NCBI GenBank assembly: GCA_037013685.1
Contig: CM072908.1
Coordinates: 3,051,001 to 3,115,000 of the forward strand
Direction: 5' to 3'
DNA: 64,000 nt
DNA from: Acridotheres tristis
Taxonomy: Eukaryota > Chordata > Aves > Passeriformes > Sturnidae
Of the stretch, positions 24,137 through 34,653 are shown piece by piece (the first letter of the stretch is position 1; each line of letters starts with the position of its first letter). The notes beneath the pieces are model-generated. The model searched no databases, had not been told where the DNA came from, and saw nothing but the letters and a program-made list of their open reading frames with translations. Position numbers and translations under genes: made by a program.

Positions 24137-25056
24137 GGAGCAGAAAATCTGCCCTGAGGGGCTGTGGGGAAGGGTTTGATAGAAAATCAGTAATGAGGGG
24201 CTGTGAAGCAGGGTTTTATCAGAAAATCAGTAGTGAGGGGCTGTGGAGCAGGGTTTTATAAGAAAATCAGTAGTGAGGGGCTGTGGAGTAGGATTTGAGA
24301 AGAAAATCTGCACTGAGAGGCTATGGAGAAGGGTTTGAGCAGAAAATCTGCACTGAGGGGCTATGGAGAAGGGTTTGATAGAAAATCAGTAATGAGGGGC
24401 TGTGAAGCAGGGTTTTATAAGAAAATCAGTAGTGAGGGGCTGTGGAGTAGGATTTGAGAAGAAAATCTGCACTGAGAGGCTATGGAGCAGGGTTTGAGCA
24501 GAAAATCTGCACTGAGAGGCTGTGGAGCACGGTTTGAGCAGAAAATCTGCACTGAGAGGCTATGGAGCAGGGTTTGAGCAGAAAATCTGCACTGAGGGGC
24601 TGTGGAGCACAGGTTTGATAGAAAATCAGTAATGGTGGGCTGTGGAGCCGAGGTTTAATAGGGAGTAATCATGATGGGATGTGGAGCAGGGTTTGACAGA
24701 AAATAAGCAGTGAGGGGCTCTGGAACAGGGTTTGAGCAGAAAATTAGCAGTGAGGGGTTGTGGAGCTGAGTTTTAATAGGAAATAATCAATGAGGGGCTA
24801 TAGAGCACAGATTTGACAGAAAATCAGCCATGAAGAGCTGTGGAGCTCAGTTTTAGCAGAAAAACAGCAGTGATGGGCAGCGGAGCACAAGTTTGACAGA
24901 AAATCAGCAATGAGGGGTTGTGGACCAGAGTTTTAATATAAAATAATCAATGAGGGCTGTGGAGCACAGGTTTGAGAGAAAATCAGCAATGGGGGACCAT
25001 GGAGCAGAATTTTAGCAGAAAATCAGCCATGAGGGTCTCTGGAGCACAAGTTTTTC
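24137..25056. repeat. 40-bp minisatellite, about 23 copies
   Basis: The unit reads roughly 'tgaggggctgtggagcaggg' followed by 'tttgagcagaaaatcagcag'. Unit starts are spaced 39-40 bp (24155, 24194, 24234, 24274 and so on). Copies near the gene are more alike than those beyond about 24650, which diverge. If the first exon is in the CpG block, the array lies in the first (non-coding) intron of TTC34. Confidence 0.9.
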
Positions 25057-25369
25057 TGCTTGGAGGGAGCAGCTTTTCAAATGCCAAATGTCGGCAAGCC
25101 CAGGTGCTCTGAAAAGCCAGGGCTTGGTCACTGCCAGGTTTCCGGGGAAGTAAAGCCATGAGGAGAATTATCAGAGAGGCTGACAGTGCTCAGGCAGGTT
25201 GGAAAGCACCCATACCCCCTGGTCAGCCCGTGGAAGGATAAATCTTTAATCAACCAACTGATAAATCTTTAATCACCAATGTCGCCACTGGTGGGGGACA
25301 CGGAGGAGACAGAGCCACACCTTGATACCTCACCCACCCCTTACCTTTTTCCTTGGCCTGGAGAAAGGA

Positions 25370-25690
25370 CAAAATCCGCTCTTTTCCACCCCGCGGAAAG
25401 GACGAGGCTCCTGCCCCTCACCCCGCACACCTGGCCCGGCCCTGCAGGTGCGGGGGGAGCGCGGATACCTGAGAGGGGACCAGCCCAGGGCTGGGAAGGA
25501 CGGGACGGGAGGGATGGATGAAAGGAAGGAGGAAAGGAGGGAGGGAGAGCAGGGCAGGAGCGGGCGTTGTGTTGCCTGGAGACCGCAAACACTGCCCGGT
25601 CCGGCTGTCCCGCGGGGCGGGACCCGCCTGCGCTTCTCCCTCCTTATCCCGAGGGACCGGCCGGGATGCTCAGGGCATGGCCAGGGCAAG
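25370..25690 (-). promoter_or_regulatory. CpG-rich block, likely TTC34 promoter
   Basis: This is the most CpG-dense stretch near the gene, in otherwise AT-balanced DNA. It has a GC box (GGGGCGGG, 25614-25621) and an X-box match, GTTGCCTGGAGAC, at 25571-25583. A minus-strand CTCTCAG|GTATCC donor-like site is at 25469. A first exon ending there could splice to the acceptor at 24108. The start site itself is not determined. Confidence 0.5.
25571..25583. promoter_or_regulatory. RFX-type X-box match
   Basis: GTTGCC-T-GGAGAC fits the X-box consensus RYYRYY-N(1-3)-RRNRAC. It lies in the CpG-rich block about 100 bp upstream of the putative first-exon donor. RFX factors use such sites at ciliary genes. 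The match is by eye, and one half-site is not optimal (GAGAC rather than GCAAC). Confidence 0.35.
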
Positions 25691-25715
25691 GATCCCCCTC
25701 ATGTGACAGAAATGA

Positions 25716-26241
25716 TCCCTCACCCTGGGGGGAGAATCCCCATCGCTTTGGGGAAAGGATCCCTCTCACCTCGGGGAAAGGGTTCCACTCACTTTGGAGA
25801 AAGGATTCCACTCACCCTGGGGAAAGAATCCCCACCGCTTTGGGGAAAGGATTCCACTCACTTTGAGGAAAGGATTCCACTCACTTTGGGGAAAGGATTC
25901 CACCCACTTTGGGGAAAGGATCCCTCTCACCTTGAGAAAAGGATTCCACTCACTTTGGGGAAATGATCCCCCTAATCTCGGGGAAAAGATCCACCTCATC
26001 TTGGGGAAAGGATCCCCATGGCCCTGGGGAAAGGATCCCCATCACTTTGGGGAAAGGATCCCTCTCACCTTGAGAAAAGGATTCCACTCGCCTTGGGGAA
26101 AGGATCCTCCTCACTTTGGGGAAGGGATCCCCATCACCTTGGGGAAAGGATTCCACTCACTATGGGGAAAAGATTCCCCCACACCTTGGGGAAAGGATCC
26201 CCCTCACTTTGGAGAAGCGATCCCCATCACCTTCAGGAAAC
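25716..26241. repeat. 24-bp minisatellite, about 22 copies
   Basis: The unit is close to 'ctttggggaaaggattccac' plus 'tcac'. The period is a multiple of three, so long repetitive ORFs appear in several frames (for example 25322-25966 and 25794-26321). They have no other coding feature. The array begins directly upstream of the CpG-rich block. Confidence 0.9.
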
Positions 26242-26333
26242 TAACACAGATCATGACCCTCAGCAGGACAAGATACAGGGAATTACTTACACATACCAGC
26301 AAACTTTGTGATGCAGCCTAAACTTTCAACCTT

Positions 26334-26486
26334 ATTTTTTATTAATAAGCCTTGTTTTTAATTATAAATGCCATTTTTAATAGTAATCCTCATTTTTTAA
26401 TAACTTTTAATACTCTTACTTTTTAAATAATAATCCTTCTATTTTAAATAATAGTCCTTATTTTTAAATCATAGCCCTTCTTTTTT
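26334..26486. repeat. Degenerate AT-rich tandem repeat
   Basis: About five diverged units of roughly 25-30 bp built from 'tttttaaataataatccttc'-like blocks follow the 24-bp array. They are too decayed to give a firm period. Confidence 0.5.
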
Positions 26487-28462
26487 AACAATTAGAGTGT
26501 TTTCAGCAGTAGATCAACTCTGTTTTTAGGAGTATTAAGCCTGATGATGTCCCTTTAAATCAGGGCAACTTTGAAGTCCAACTCTTTCTTTCTCCACATT
26601 CTTTGACATTCAAAAGAGTAAAAAAAACCCCTCTATGATGGATAGAGATTTTTTGACATTTTATTAAGAGTTTGCCCATTACGTTGATTTGATTACTTTC
26701 ACTTTAATTACCCTAATTAGCCATCAAGATATAATTTAGCATTGCTGTCACATCAGGCCACAGGTGATATTGCCAGGAAAAGACTCAAGGGCACGACAGA
26801 AGCAGTTCTGAAATAGAAATCACATTAAGGGGAGCTGGGTTGATCAAACGCCTCTGCCCCTCCTTGGAGGCTCAGGCAGAGCTTGTGGGAATAAAATTGG
26901 GACTGGAGCCTCTGATGGAGCCTGGTCCAGGCTGCAAAAATCATTAACCATCATCTGACTTTGCTGCATGACTGAGTGGGCTGGAAGTTGCTTCCAGCCA
27001 CGTTTTGCCCCGCAGATACAGAGAACGTGAGGGTGGCATTGTCCTCCATCCATCATTTCCAGCTGAAAAAGGCTGGTTTGGGTAAGGATCCCGTGTGCTC
27101 CCTGCTGTGCATGGATGGTTTAGGGGATGCTATGCTTGGCCAGAAAGGCAGCAGCATCATGAAAATTATTTGCTGACTTCAGGTGAGAAAAACACAACCG
27201 ATTTTATGTTGTGTATCAAATTTTAATCAATTTAGGTTTCTGTGTTTGGATCTTGAAGGAATAAGAGAAGCAACATCTGAGGAGCTCAGTGGAAAAAGAA
27301 TATTTCTCTGAGCCCTGGTGTGATCCCTAAGAGTGTGAGGGTTTAAACCTGTTGCTGTAAGAGGTGAAACCAGCACCAACAGTCTTTAAAAGACTTTAAG
27401 GTTCTTCTCAAGCTCCCAGACAGTTTGCTGTGTGTCCTGTGGGATAGATAAGACAAGCTCCTTTCCTAAAATGATCATAAAAACACAGGGGAGGGGGTAA
27501 AATTGTGGAGATATCAATCTAAACATTAAATATTAAATCTGCTACACACTCATTAAATAGTAACTCTACTACAACAGCTCCTCAGGATGTCTCTGATTAC
27601 TGATGAATTTTTAAAGGGAGGTGAGTGGGGAGGGAGTAAATACAGAATAAGTTTTCAAACTTTGTTTTTCCTGCTTTGCAGAGCAGGAGGTGCACAAACA
27701 CATCTGCAACAGCCCTTCTCAGAGACAGGGTTGAGAAATTTTGCTCTTCTTTCTTTTAAAGGCTCTCAGTTCCTGCAGTGGAACAAGTCCCTTCTTTTAT
27801 TTCTCTTATGGCTGTTAAATGCCACAAGTAGCCAGGGCTGAGGCTGAGAAACCAGCATTTTGGGGTTGAAAATTTGGATTAAAAGGAGGATGACCTTTCT
27901 TTGACAGAAAGAAGCATAATGGGGTGGGGTATTAATAATGTAAAAAAAAAATAAAAAAAATCTTTGATTCATTTGGTGACTGTTTTTCACCCTGAGCTGT
28001 ATCTGGGCTGGAGAGCAGGCAGCAAATTCTGCTGTCTTTAGGCTGGTGTGAACATTCAGGCTGGGGAATGAAGATGTTTGTCCTAAATGATCCAGCCTGG
28101 GTGCCTGGGTGCCCTCCCCACTGAAGCCCAGGAGCTGTGCTGGTGTGTGAAGCCTCACGATGAAATTTCATCCCGAGGCATCTTCAGTCCCACGCCCTCA
28201 GTCTGTTGGGAGAGCTGGGCTGCCAGGAGCTCTCTTGTCAGCCTGAGGCAGCATCTCCTTCTCCTGCAGAGGGAATTTGCAGCCCTGGCACCGTGTCCCC
28301 ATGTCCCCACGTCCCCACAGCTGCTGCTGTTCCTTTGGGTCCCAGCAGAGCTCAAATGGAGACCTCTAAAGGCTGTCGGTGGCAGATCTGCTTCCTAATG
28401 CAGTCTGGTGGGAAATACTCCTTTTCAGGATGTTTCCAGCCTTTTAAATGTTGTTTTTATCC
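26487..28462. other. Intergenic, nothing recognised
   Basis: AT-balanced unique sequence upstream of TTC34. No gene-like frame longer than chance and no repeat family are seen. Confidence 0.55.
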
Positions 28463-28815
28463 CAGAATCATTGAGGTTGGAGAAGAACTCCAGGATCAGA
28501 GTCCATCCTGTGCTCGATCCCCACCTTGGCCCCAGCCCAGGGCACTGAGTGCCACGTCCAGGCTTTCCTTGGACATCTCCAGGGATGGGCACTCCAAACC
28601 TCCCTGGGCAGTGCCTGCCAAGGCCTGGCCACCCTGTCCATGGGGAAATTCCTGCTGATTTCCATCGCGAGCCTCCCCTGGCACAGTTTGGAGTCGCTTA
28701 CCCTCATCCTATCCCTGTTCCCCGGGAGCAGAGTCTGACACCCCCCAGCTCCAGCGTCCTGTCAGCAAGTTGTGCAGAACCAGGAGGTCCTCCCTGAGCC
28801 TCCTTTTCTCCAGGA
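28463..28815 (-). mobile_element. CR1 LINE fragment (long copy)
   Basis: The plus strand carries the ordered blocks 'agaatcattgaggttggaga', 'gagtgccacgtccaggcttt', 'catctccagggatgggcact', 'aacctccctgggcagtgcct' and 'ctgagcctccttttctccag'. This is a reverse-complemented CR1 3' region of about 350 bp. Small indels have broken its frame. Confidence 0.9.
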
Positions 28816-29404
28816 CTTAAAATCCTATTATAGAATATGTTAGACAGCTCTTTTCTGCTCTCCAGACGATCACAACCTCCTGGGTGCGTGAAGGTGGCAC
28901 AGAAAGCCAAGGTGATCTCTCCATGCACTGGACTATTTTCATCTCTGCTCACCCAGTAAGAATGACACCACCAGGGATCGCAGGGATCCTTGATAAGGAG
29001 CAGGATTAAGATGCACTTGAGTGAGATTACAAGAAAAGAGTGGTTGTTCCATTAGAAAAAAGAATAATCTCTTTGTTTATGTTCTGGAGATTAAAGCAGT
29101 GACAGGAGGTCACCACCCACGGACTGTGCTGTCTCAGTGGCTGTCTGGGCTGTGACTCTGGGATTCTGTGCAATTGCAGAATTTAATCCCTTCTCCTTGT
29201 GCTGGGTGTTCTGCAGTGGCTCCATGTGGGGCAGGGAAGTGGCTCTGCCTATTCCACAGGGTATGCTTGACTTGGAGTAAAAATCAGTGGAGTGGATGTG
29301 GAGGTTCCCCTATGATGTTCATGGTGTTCCCTTAGGATGTTCACTCACCTTCCCCTCTGATGCTGCATCCTCTGATACAAAGGCTCGAGGGCAGAAATTT
29401 CCAT
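28816..29404. other. Intergenic, nothing recognised
   Basis: Unique sequence between two CR1 copies. Confidence 0.5.
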
Positions 29405-29512
29405 CTGAAATCACAGAATTATGAGGTTGGAAAAGGCTTCCAGGATCATCAAATCCAACCTGTGACCAATCACCACCTTGTCACCCAGACCAGAGCTCTG
29501 AATGCCACGTCC
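29405..29512 (-). mobile_element. CR1 LINE 3' fragment
   Basis: 'aaatcacagaattatgaggt', 'tggaaaaggcttccaggatc', 'atcaaatccaacctgtgacc' and 'tctgaatgccacgtccagtc' match the same CR1 type as 28463-28815 in the same orientation. Only about 110 bp are kept. Confidence 0.88.
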
Positions 29513-30399
29513 AGTCATTAAATTGGTGTTCAAGAGAGCTCTCAGATGTGTGGCTGGAAGGTGACCCAGGCTGGAGAAGTTTTAGCCTGGTCATTTTATA
29601 ATCTGACCCAGTCAGTCAGGATCTGGCTGAGTATTACAAAGCTCATCCCTGTAATCTTGTCCTTTCCTGCTCTGTGTTATTCCACTGGTTTTTCCCAGCC
29701 TGCAAGTCCAGGATTTTCTGGATGGAAAGTGCTGAAATGAGGAGCAGTTGGGCCATGTGTGATTGGGGACCAAGACCAACCTCTGGATATCCAAACACTC
29801 CAACAATTCCAGACTTCCCACCCTCATAATCAGGCTGATTTTCCATCTGGCTCAGCACCTCTGTGTCCAGTGAGGGACACTGGACCAAGTTCCTCAATAC
29901 GCCAAGCAAGGGGCATAAAAAAAAAAAAAAAAGCCATGCCCTCTGCTTCTGTTCTTCCCAGTGCAAAGTGACAAAGTCATCACATTTCTGTGGTGTGGTG
30001 TGATGTGTTATTTGCCATATTTATTTAGGATAGAAGCATTTGAGGCTGAGGATAATGATGAGTTCAATGGGCTGAGCCTCAGGAGGGACTCCCAGCACGG
30101 CTGAAATTTGGAATAACAGACCACGAGGGATAAAAAAGGGAAGCTGTTAATGTTGCCAGCTGAAATGGAACACTGTTAACCAGCCCACTTTATTCCTCCT
30201 CTGTTCATATTGAAGCTTTCTGCTCTTATTTCCCTCCATTCCTTCCCTGCTTCCCAAAAAAAACAGGGATAAGGGGATGTTGTTAAGGGATAACTTGTTG
30301 GGTTCTGCTCTTTCCAAATCATCTTGGCCTGCAGTAAGTTTATCAACCAGCCATGGCAACATCAATCACCCAGAAAAATAGCACAGAGTGAAATGACTT
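29513..30399. other. Intergenic, nothing recognised
   Basis: Unique sequence with an A17 run at about 29918. Confidence 0.5.
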
Positions 30400-30640
30400 T
30401 TCAAAATGTCGTTGGTATAATTATCATCTTGGCCATTACATTAAATGCCACCATTTATAACTGTTATGTTTAAGTATGCAAACAGTAATTAACTTGGTAA
30501 TGAACTGAGGACCCCTGTGCCTCTCTTCCCTCAGCTAATTTGCATGTTAATTATCATTAGCAACCAGGGAAACAAGTTATAAACAGCTTAATTAGCAGCT
30601 TAATCATTTTTACAAGAAAGCGTGCTGCACTTTGATACAC
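30400..30640. promoter_or_regulatory. AT-rich homeodomain/POU motif cluster (candidate enhancer)
   Basis: The block has an octamer ATTTGCAT (about 30538) followed within a few bases by GTTAATTAT, plus several TAATTA-type cores and AGTAATTAAC. It is unique and has no repeat or ORF. Such clusters are common in conserved enhancers, but conservation cannot be tested here. Confidence 0.25.
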
Positions 30641-31856
30641 GAGCAAGAGTTGGATTAATGAAGTCAGACAAGGGAGTTCTCCCCGTGCTGGTCCTGCTGC
30701 AGTGCTGGGCTTGTTTTGAGCTTCTTTTGGGTTTATTTTGGGTTTCTTTTGGGCAATTTGGGGCCCCCAGATGTGCTCTTGTACACTCAAGCTCTGGGCA
30801 CCCTTGAACAAGGCTCTCCCAGCCTTCCTGATTGGTATCTACTTAAGAAATTCTGAATTTCCTAATAAAAACTAATTTACTTTAGTTTTACCCCCATTTT
30901 GTTTCCTTTTTGGCGAAATTTTCTGTTGACTTAATGGAAAATTTAGGTATAGTTTGATTATTTGGTTGTATTTTGTTGGGGTTTTTTTTGTTTGTTTGGG
31001 GTCGTTTTTTGCAGGTGGTTATACTTCCATCTCCCAACTACACTATAAATAATAATTGTATCATTTATATTCTAATATAAATAATAGCCAGCTCACGTGC
31101 ATTTTGAAGACTTTTTTTCCCTTCTTTTTAAGGCTTTTAAATTACACTCAGAAGTTAAACAGAGACCTGGAATTGGGTCTTAAGAACATAATAATTAAAG
31201 GAAGGCAAATCCAAATAAGAAGGAGAATTGCAAGCTGTGGTTTGCAGGTGGTGCTGCCCACTCTGATGGCAGGTGCAGTCACCTGTGTGGATTTGCATTT
31301 AGGAAATTTTTCCACGATCATGGATGAGTAAAATCTCCAGATAAGGCTCACTCTGTTCTCATCCCATGGATAAAATGTCATTGTTGGAATTATCCCACAT
31401 GACCCTGCCAAGAGCACTTCTCACTGGATCAGGAGTCAATCATTTAATGGAAAGCAGCAGGAATTTTGTCCTAAGATGGGAACACATTATCCGAGGAGAT
31501 CGAGGGATCTGTCACCAGGGATTTTGGGAATGTGCCAGATAAACATCTGTAAGAGAGGGTTTGGGCATTCTTGATGCTGAGCGGACCTGGAGCCTGGAAC
31601 CAGCCAGGTCCTGGGATGTGGCTGCAGAGCATCCCTGGTGCTCCATTGCGACATTTGGGATCCGACAAAACCGCAGCTTCGACCCCAAATCAGGGCTGAA
31701 TTCCCCGTTCCAGGGGAATGCAGGGATTCTCTCCAGCAAGATGCAGATTCCCGTGGTTATGACGCGTAAAGAAACGGGGGTTTGTACCCAAATCGGGCTG
31801 AAGAGGTGGCGCAGCCTGGATTGTCACCCCGCAGTGCCACCCCTGCCATGCCGGGC

Positions 31857-31876
31857 CCCCGCCAGCAGGGGGGGCC
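31857..31876 (+). promoter_or_regulatory. CTCF-like motif
   Basis: The plus strand reads 'ccccgccagcaggggggg', close to the CTCF core CCASYAGRKGGC. It lies in a locally GC- and CpG-richer patch of the desert. Assigned by eye. Confidence 0.35.
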
Positions 31877-33569
31877 AGCGCACCGCCGGAAAGGGCCCCA
31901 ACCGGCCCGTTTGGGAATAGCCCCTTAAATTATTATTTATTTTTATTTTTTATTAACACAGAAGCAGGAAGCTGCCGCTGCCTTGTGGGCTCAGCGCATG
32001 GAACTTGCCCCCACAAGGCTGCTTGCAAAATCCTGACTTTTAAAATCCAGAATAAATGAGTTAATGTTGGGGGCTCAAATGCCTTAAATACCTTTGCTTC
32101 TTCCCCCTCCCCCCCACTTTTATTTTGAAATATTTTGATTTTTGACATCTGAATTTACCTGCTGGCACATCACTGGCCTTTATTAATTCAAGGGAGTCAG
32201 TAAGGTTGGGTGAAAATCTGAAAGTTCCCAGCTCAGGCAGGCAGGGAGTAGCTATGGAGGGTACAGTGAAAAACTGCTGTCCTTGGAGGTTAATGTGTAA
32301 TTTTAGCAAAGAAAAGACAGCGAATGCTGAAAGGGGAAGGAATTGTTGCATGAGACAAGGGTCGGGTGCTCCAGCCAGCTTCAGAGCCCTGCATGGCTTG
32401 GAGGGGGTGAAGGGAGTGATTTACAGCAGCTGAGGGGCAGCTCTGTGTGTTTTATCTGCTCTGCCACTGCCCCCATCATTTCCTAGCGAGGGGCACTGCC
32501 CCTGGAATGGCAGCCAGCAAAGACAGAGCTTCCTGTGCTATGTTCCATAAATTCTTTATCAGCTCTGTAATCAGAGAGCGTGGCTGGATGTTGATTTTGT
32601 TACGGTACCTGGAGCGAATCTCTATATGTTAATTTAAAGCCATAAAACTACAGCTTAGGGTTTCGGCGTCCTAATTGAAACTTCCTCTTCTTGGAGGCAT
32701 TCATTCCTCTGCAGAGAAATAATAATCGTCAGGAAAGAAAGGGAGATGCAGAGAAAATGAGAGGGGATTGCTCCCAGGAACCCACAAATTCCAGGGGAAC
32801 TCCAGCACCCAGTGCCCAGCACATCGTTGGCTGTGCTCAAAGATCCCCACTGGACTTTCTGTTGGATTTTACCAGCAGTGCAATAGAATCTCCATGAGAT
32901 TTGTTGTCAGAAATGTGGGGTTTAGTCTTTTTCTCCCGGTGAATGCCCTCTTTGGCACTGTCACTGCCTGGGGAGCACCAGAGCTGGGCACAGCCAGCCC
33001 AAGTTGTGGTTGTGCCATTTCGTTGTCCTGTAGATATTTGGCTCTTCTGCTGTGGAAATGCTCACTAAAAGCAGAATATTTGTTCTCAAGGTGTTGAAAC
33101 CAGTCCAGGCAGTCACTGACACCTGCAGATCACATCCTGGAAGTCTCCCACCCCTCAGCCAAGAGTGGCATGGGAGCATCACCCCAAGGGAAGGGCACAG
33201 AGGGTGGGTGATTGGTCCAGGGTGGGCACTGGGCTCCCTCCTGTTGTTCTGTTATTCCCTCAAGCTCAAGGTGTAAATTCTGCTCTTCTGCACCCTCCAA
33301 TCTCAGGGTTCTGTGCCCAAAAATCCCATTAAAGCCCAGGCAGGGTGTGGGACCTTGTGCTTGGAAGCGAAGCAGGAAGGATAAGACAGCAGCAGCTGCC
33401 AGACTGGGAGCCAAGGGTTGGAACAGATCAAAGGCAAAACTAAATTATAGATTGATAGATGCCTTTAGTTTATAAGTTATTAAGCACCAGGTAACAGGTT
33501 AGATTAATATTGTGCCTGGAGGTTTCTTTTTTGCTTCTTTTTTTCCCCCCCTCTCTTTCTCCTTTTTTA

Positions 33570-33850
33570 AAAATTGGAGAAAACAAAATATTTTTCTAAT
33601 TAAGTAAATCTACAGTGCTTGCTAATGGGGCCCGTCTGTGTGCTTGTCAGGGCACAGGGAGAGCTGGAATAATGATTTTATTTTTTCATTAAATAGAATT
33701 ATAGGCAGTTACTCAAAGCAACTGTGAGTCTAATTGAAAGAAAACCATTTCTTCTTAATTTACTTTCACGGTTCTGGATGATAAAAGAGTGCGTTCGCTG
33801 GAAAATTAAATAAAAAACACAACATGAGGAAGCTTGAAATAATGCTGCTG
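33570..33850. promoter_or_regulatory. Unique AT-rich block, candidate conserved enhancer
   Basis: Dense TAAT cores (TCTAATTAAG, TCATTAAATAGAAT, TCTAATTGAAAG, CTTAATTTAC) surround a GC patch 'gctaatggggcccgtctgtg'. There is no repeat and no ORF. The look is that of vertebrate non-coding conserved elements, but this is inference. Confidence 0.28.
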
Positions 33851-34125
33851 AGGCACAGGTGGGAAGAGGGAGCAGAGCCCTTTTCCTGCTTGTTATTAGT
33901 GCAGATACCAGAGCTTCCTCTTACACCCAAAAAGTGCATTTTTGCTTCCTAAGGTTCCTTTCAACTTCCCATTTCCATTTCCAGGACATCCCTTTGTTTC
34001 CCAGTTTTCCATCCACCACATTGACCATGTAAGCCCAGCCCTTTCACAGGGTTAAATTTCCCCTCTCCCCCCATGGATGGCAGCAGTTTCTGCCTGTATC
34101 CCAGAGATTCCTGCCCAGTTCAGGC

Positions 34126-34179
34126 ACTGGGATCACTGGGATCACTGGGATCACTGGGATCACTGGGATCACTGGGATC
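34126..34179. repeat. 9-bp tandem repeat (actgggatc) x 6
   Basis: Six perfect copies of actgggatc in a row. Confidence 0.95.
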
Positions 34180-34474
34180 AGCAGGCACGGGTGGGATGTG
34201 AGCAGGGGTTGTGGGGAACAGCCCAGGACAGGGCAGGGCTGTGCTGCCCAAGCCCTGAAAGCACAGTGTGTGAGTCTGGGAGAAGGCAGGTAGGGAATTC
34301 AGCTTGGAGAGGGAATTAGAGCCACTCCAGGAGTTGTTCCAGGGGCAGAGCACGAGGTGGGTCTGTGTAAGGATGAGTTCCAGGGTGTGAAATCACATCT
34401 AAGAGGGGTCCTGGGGCTGGGAACTGCAACAGGGCTCTGCAAACACTGCCCAGGGGATGGCACAGCCCAGGATT

Positions 34475-34653
34475 CCTTCTCCTTCTCCTTCTCCTTCTCC
34501 TTCTCCTTCTCCTTCTCCTTCTCCTTCTCCTTCTCCTTCTCCTTCTCCTTCTCCTTCTCCTTCTCCTTCTCCTTCTCCTTCTCCTTCTCCTTCTCCTTCT
34601 CCTTCTCCTTCTCCTTCTCCTTCTCCTTCTCCTTCTCCTTCTCCTTCTCCTTC
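34475..34653. repeat. (CCTTCT)n hexanucleotide repeat, about 30 copies
   Basis: A nearly pure 179-bp polypyrimidine tract on the plus strand (polypurine on minus). It creates false ORFs of Ser-Phe, Ser-Pro, Arg-rich and Gly-Glu repeats in different frames. Confidence 0.97.

Larger units (their letters stand above)
30641..34125. other. Intergenic block with candidate regulatory sites
   Basis: No gene is recognised. It includes a CpG-containing patch at 31640-31930 with a CTCF-like site, and the AT-rich block at 33570-33850, both listed separately. Confidence 0.5.

Noticed and set aside
24137..25056. CRISPR-like appearance of the 40-bp repeats
   Set aside because: The units are contiguous and diverging with no unique spacers, in a vertebrate gene flank; it is a minisatellite.
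25322..26321. 214- and 175-codon repetitive ORFs
   Set aside because: They arise from the 24-bp array; no start context, splice signals or domain.
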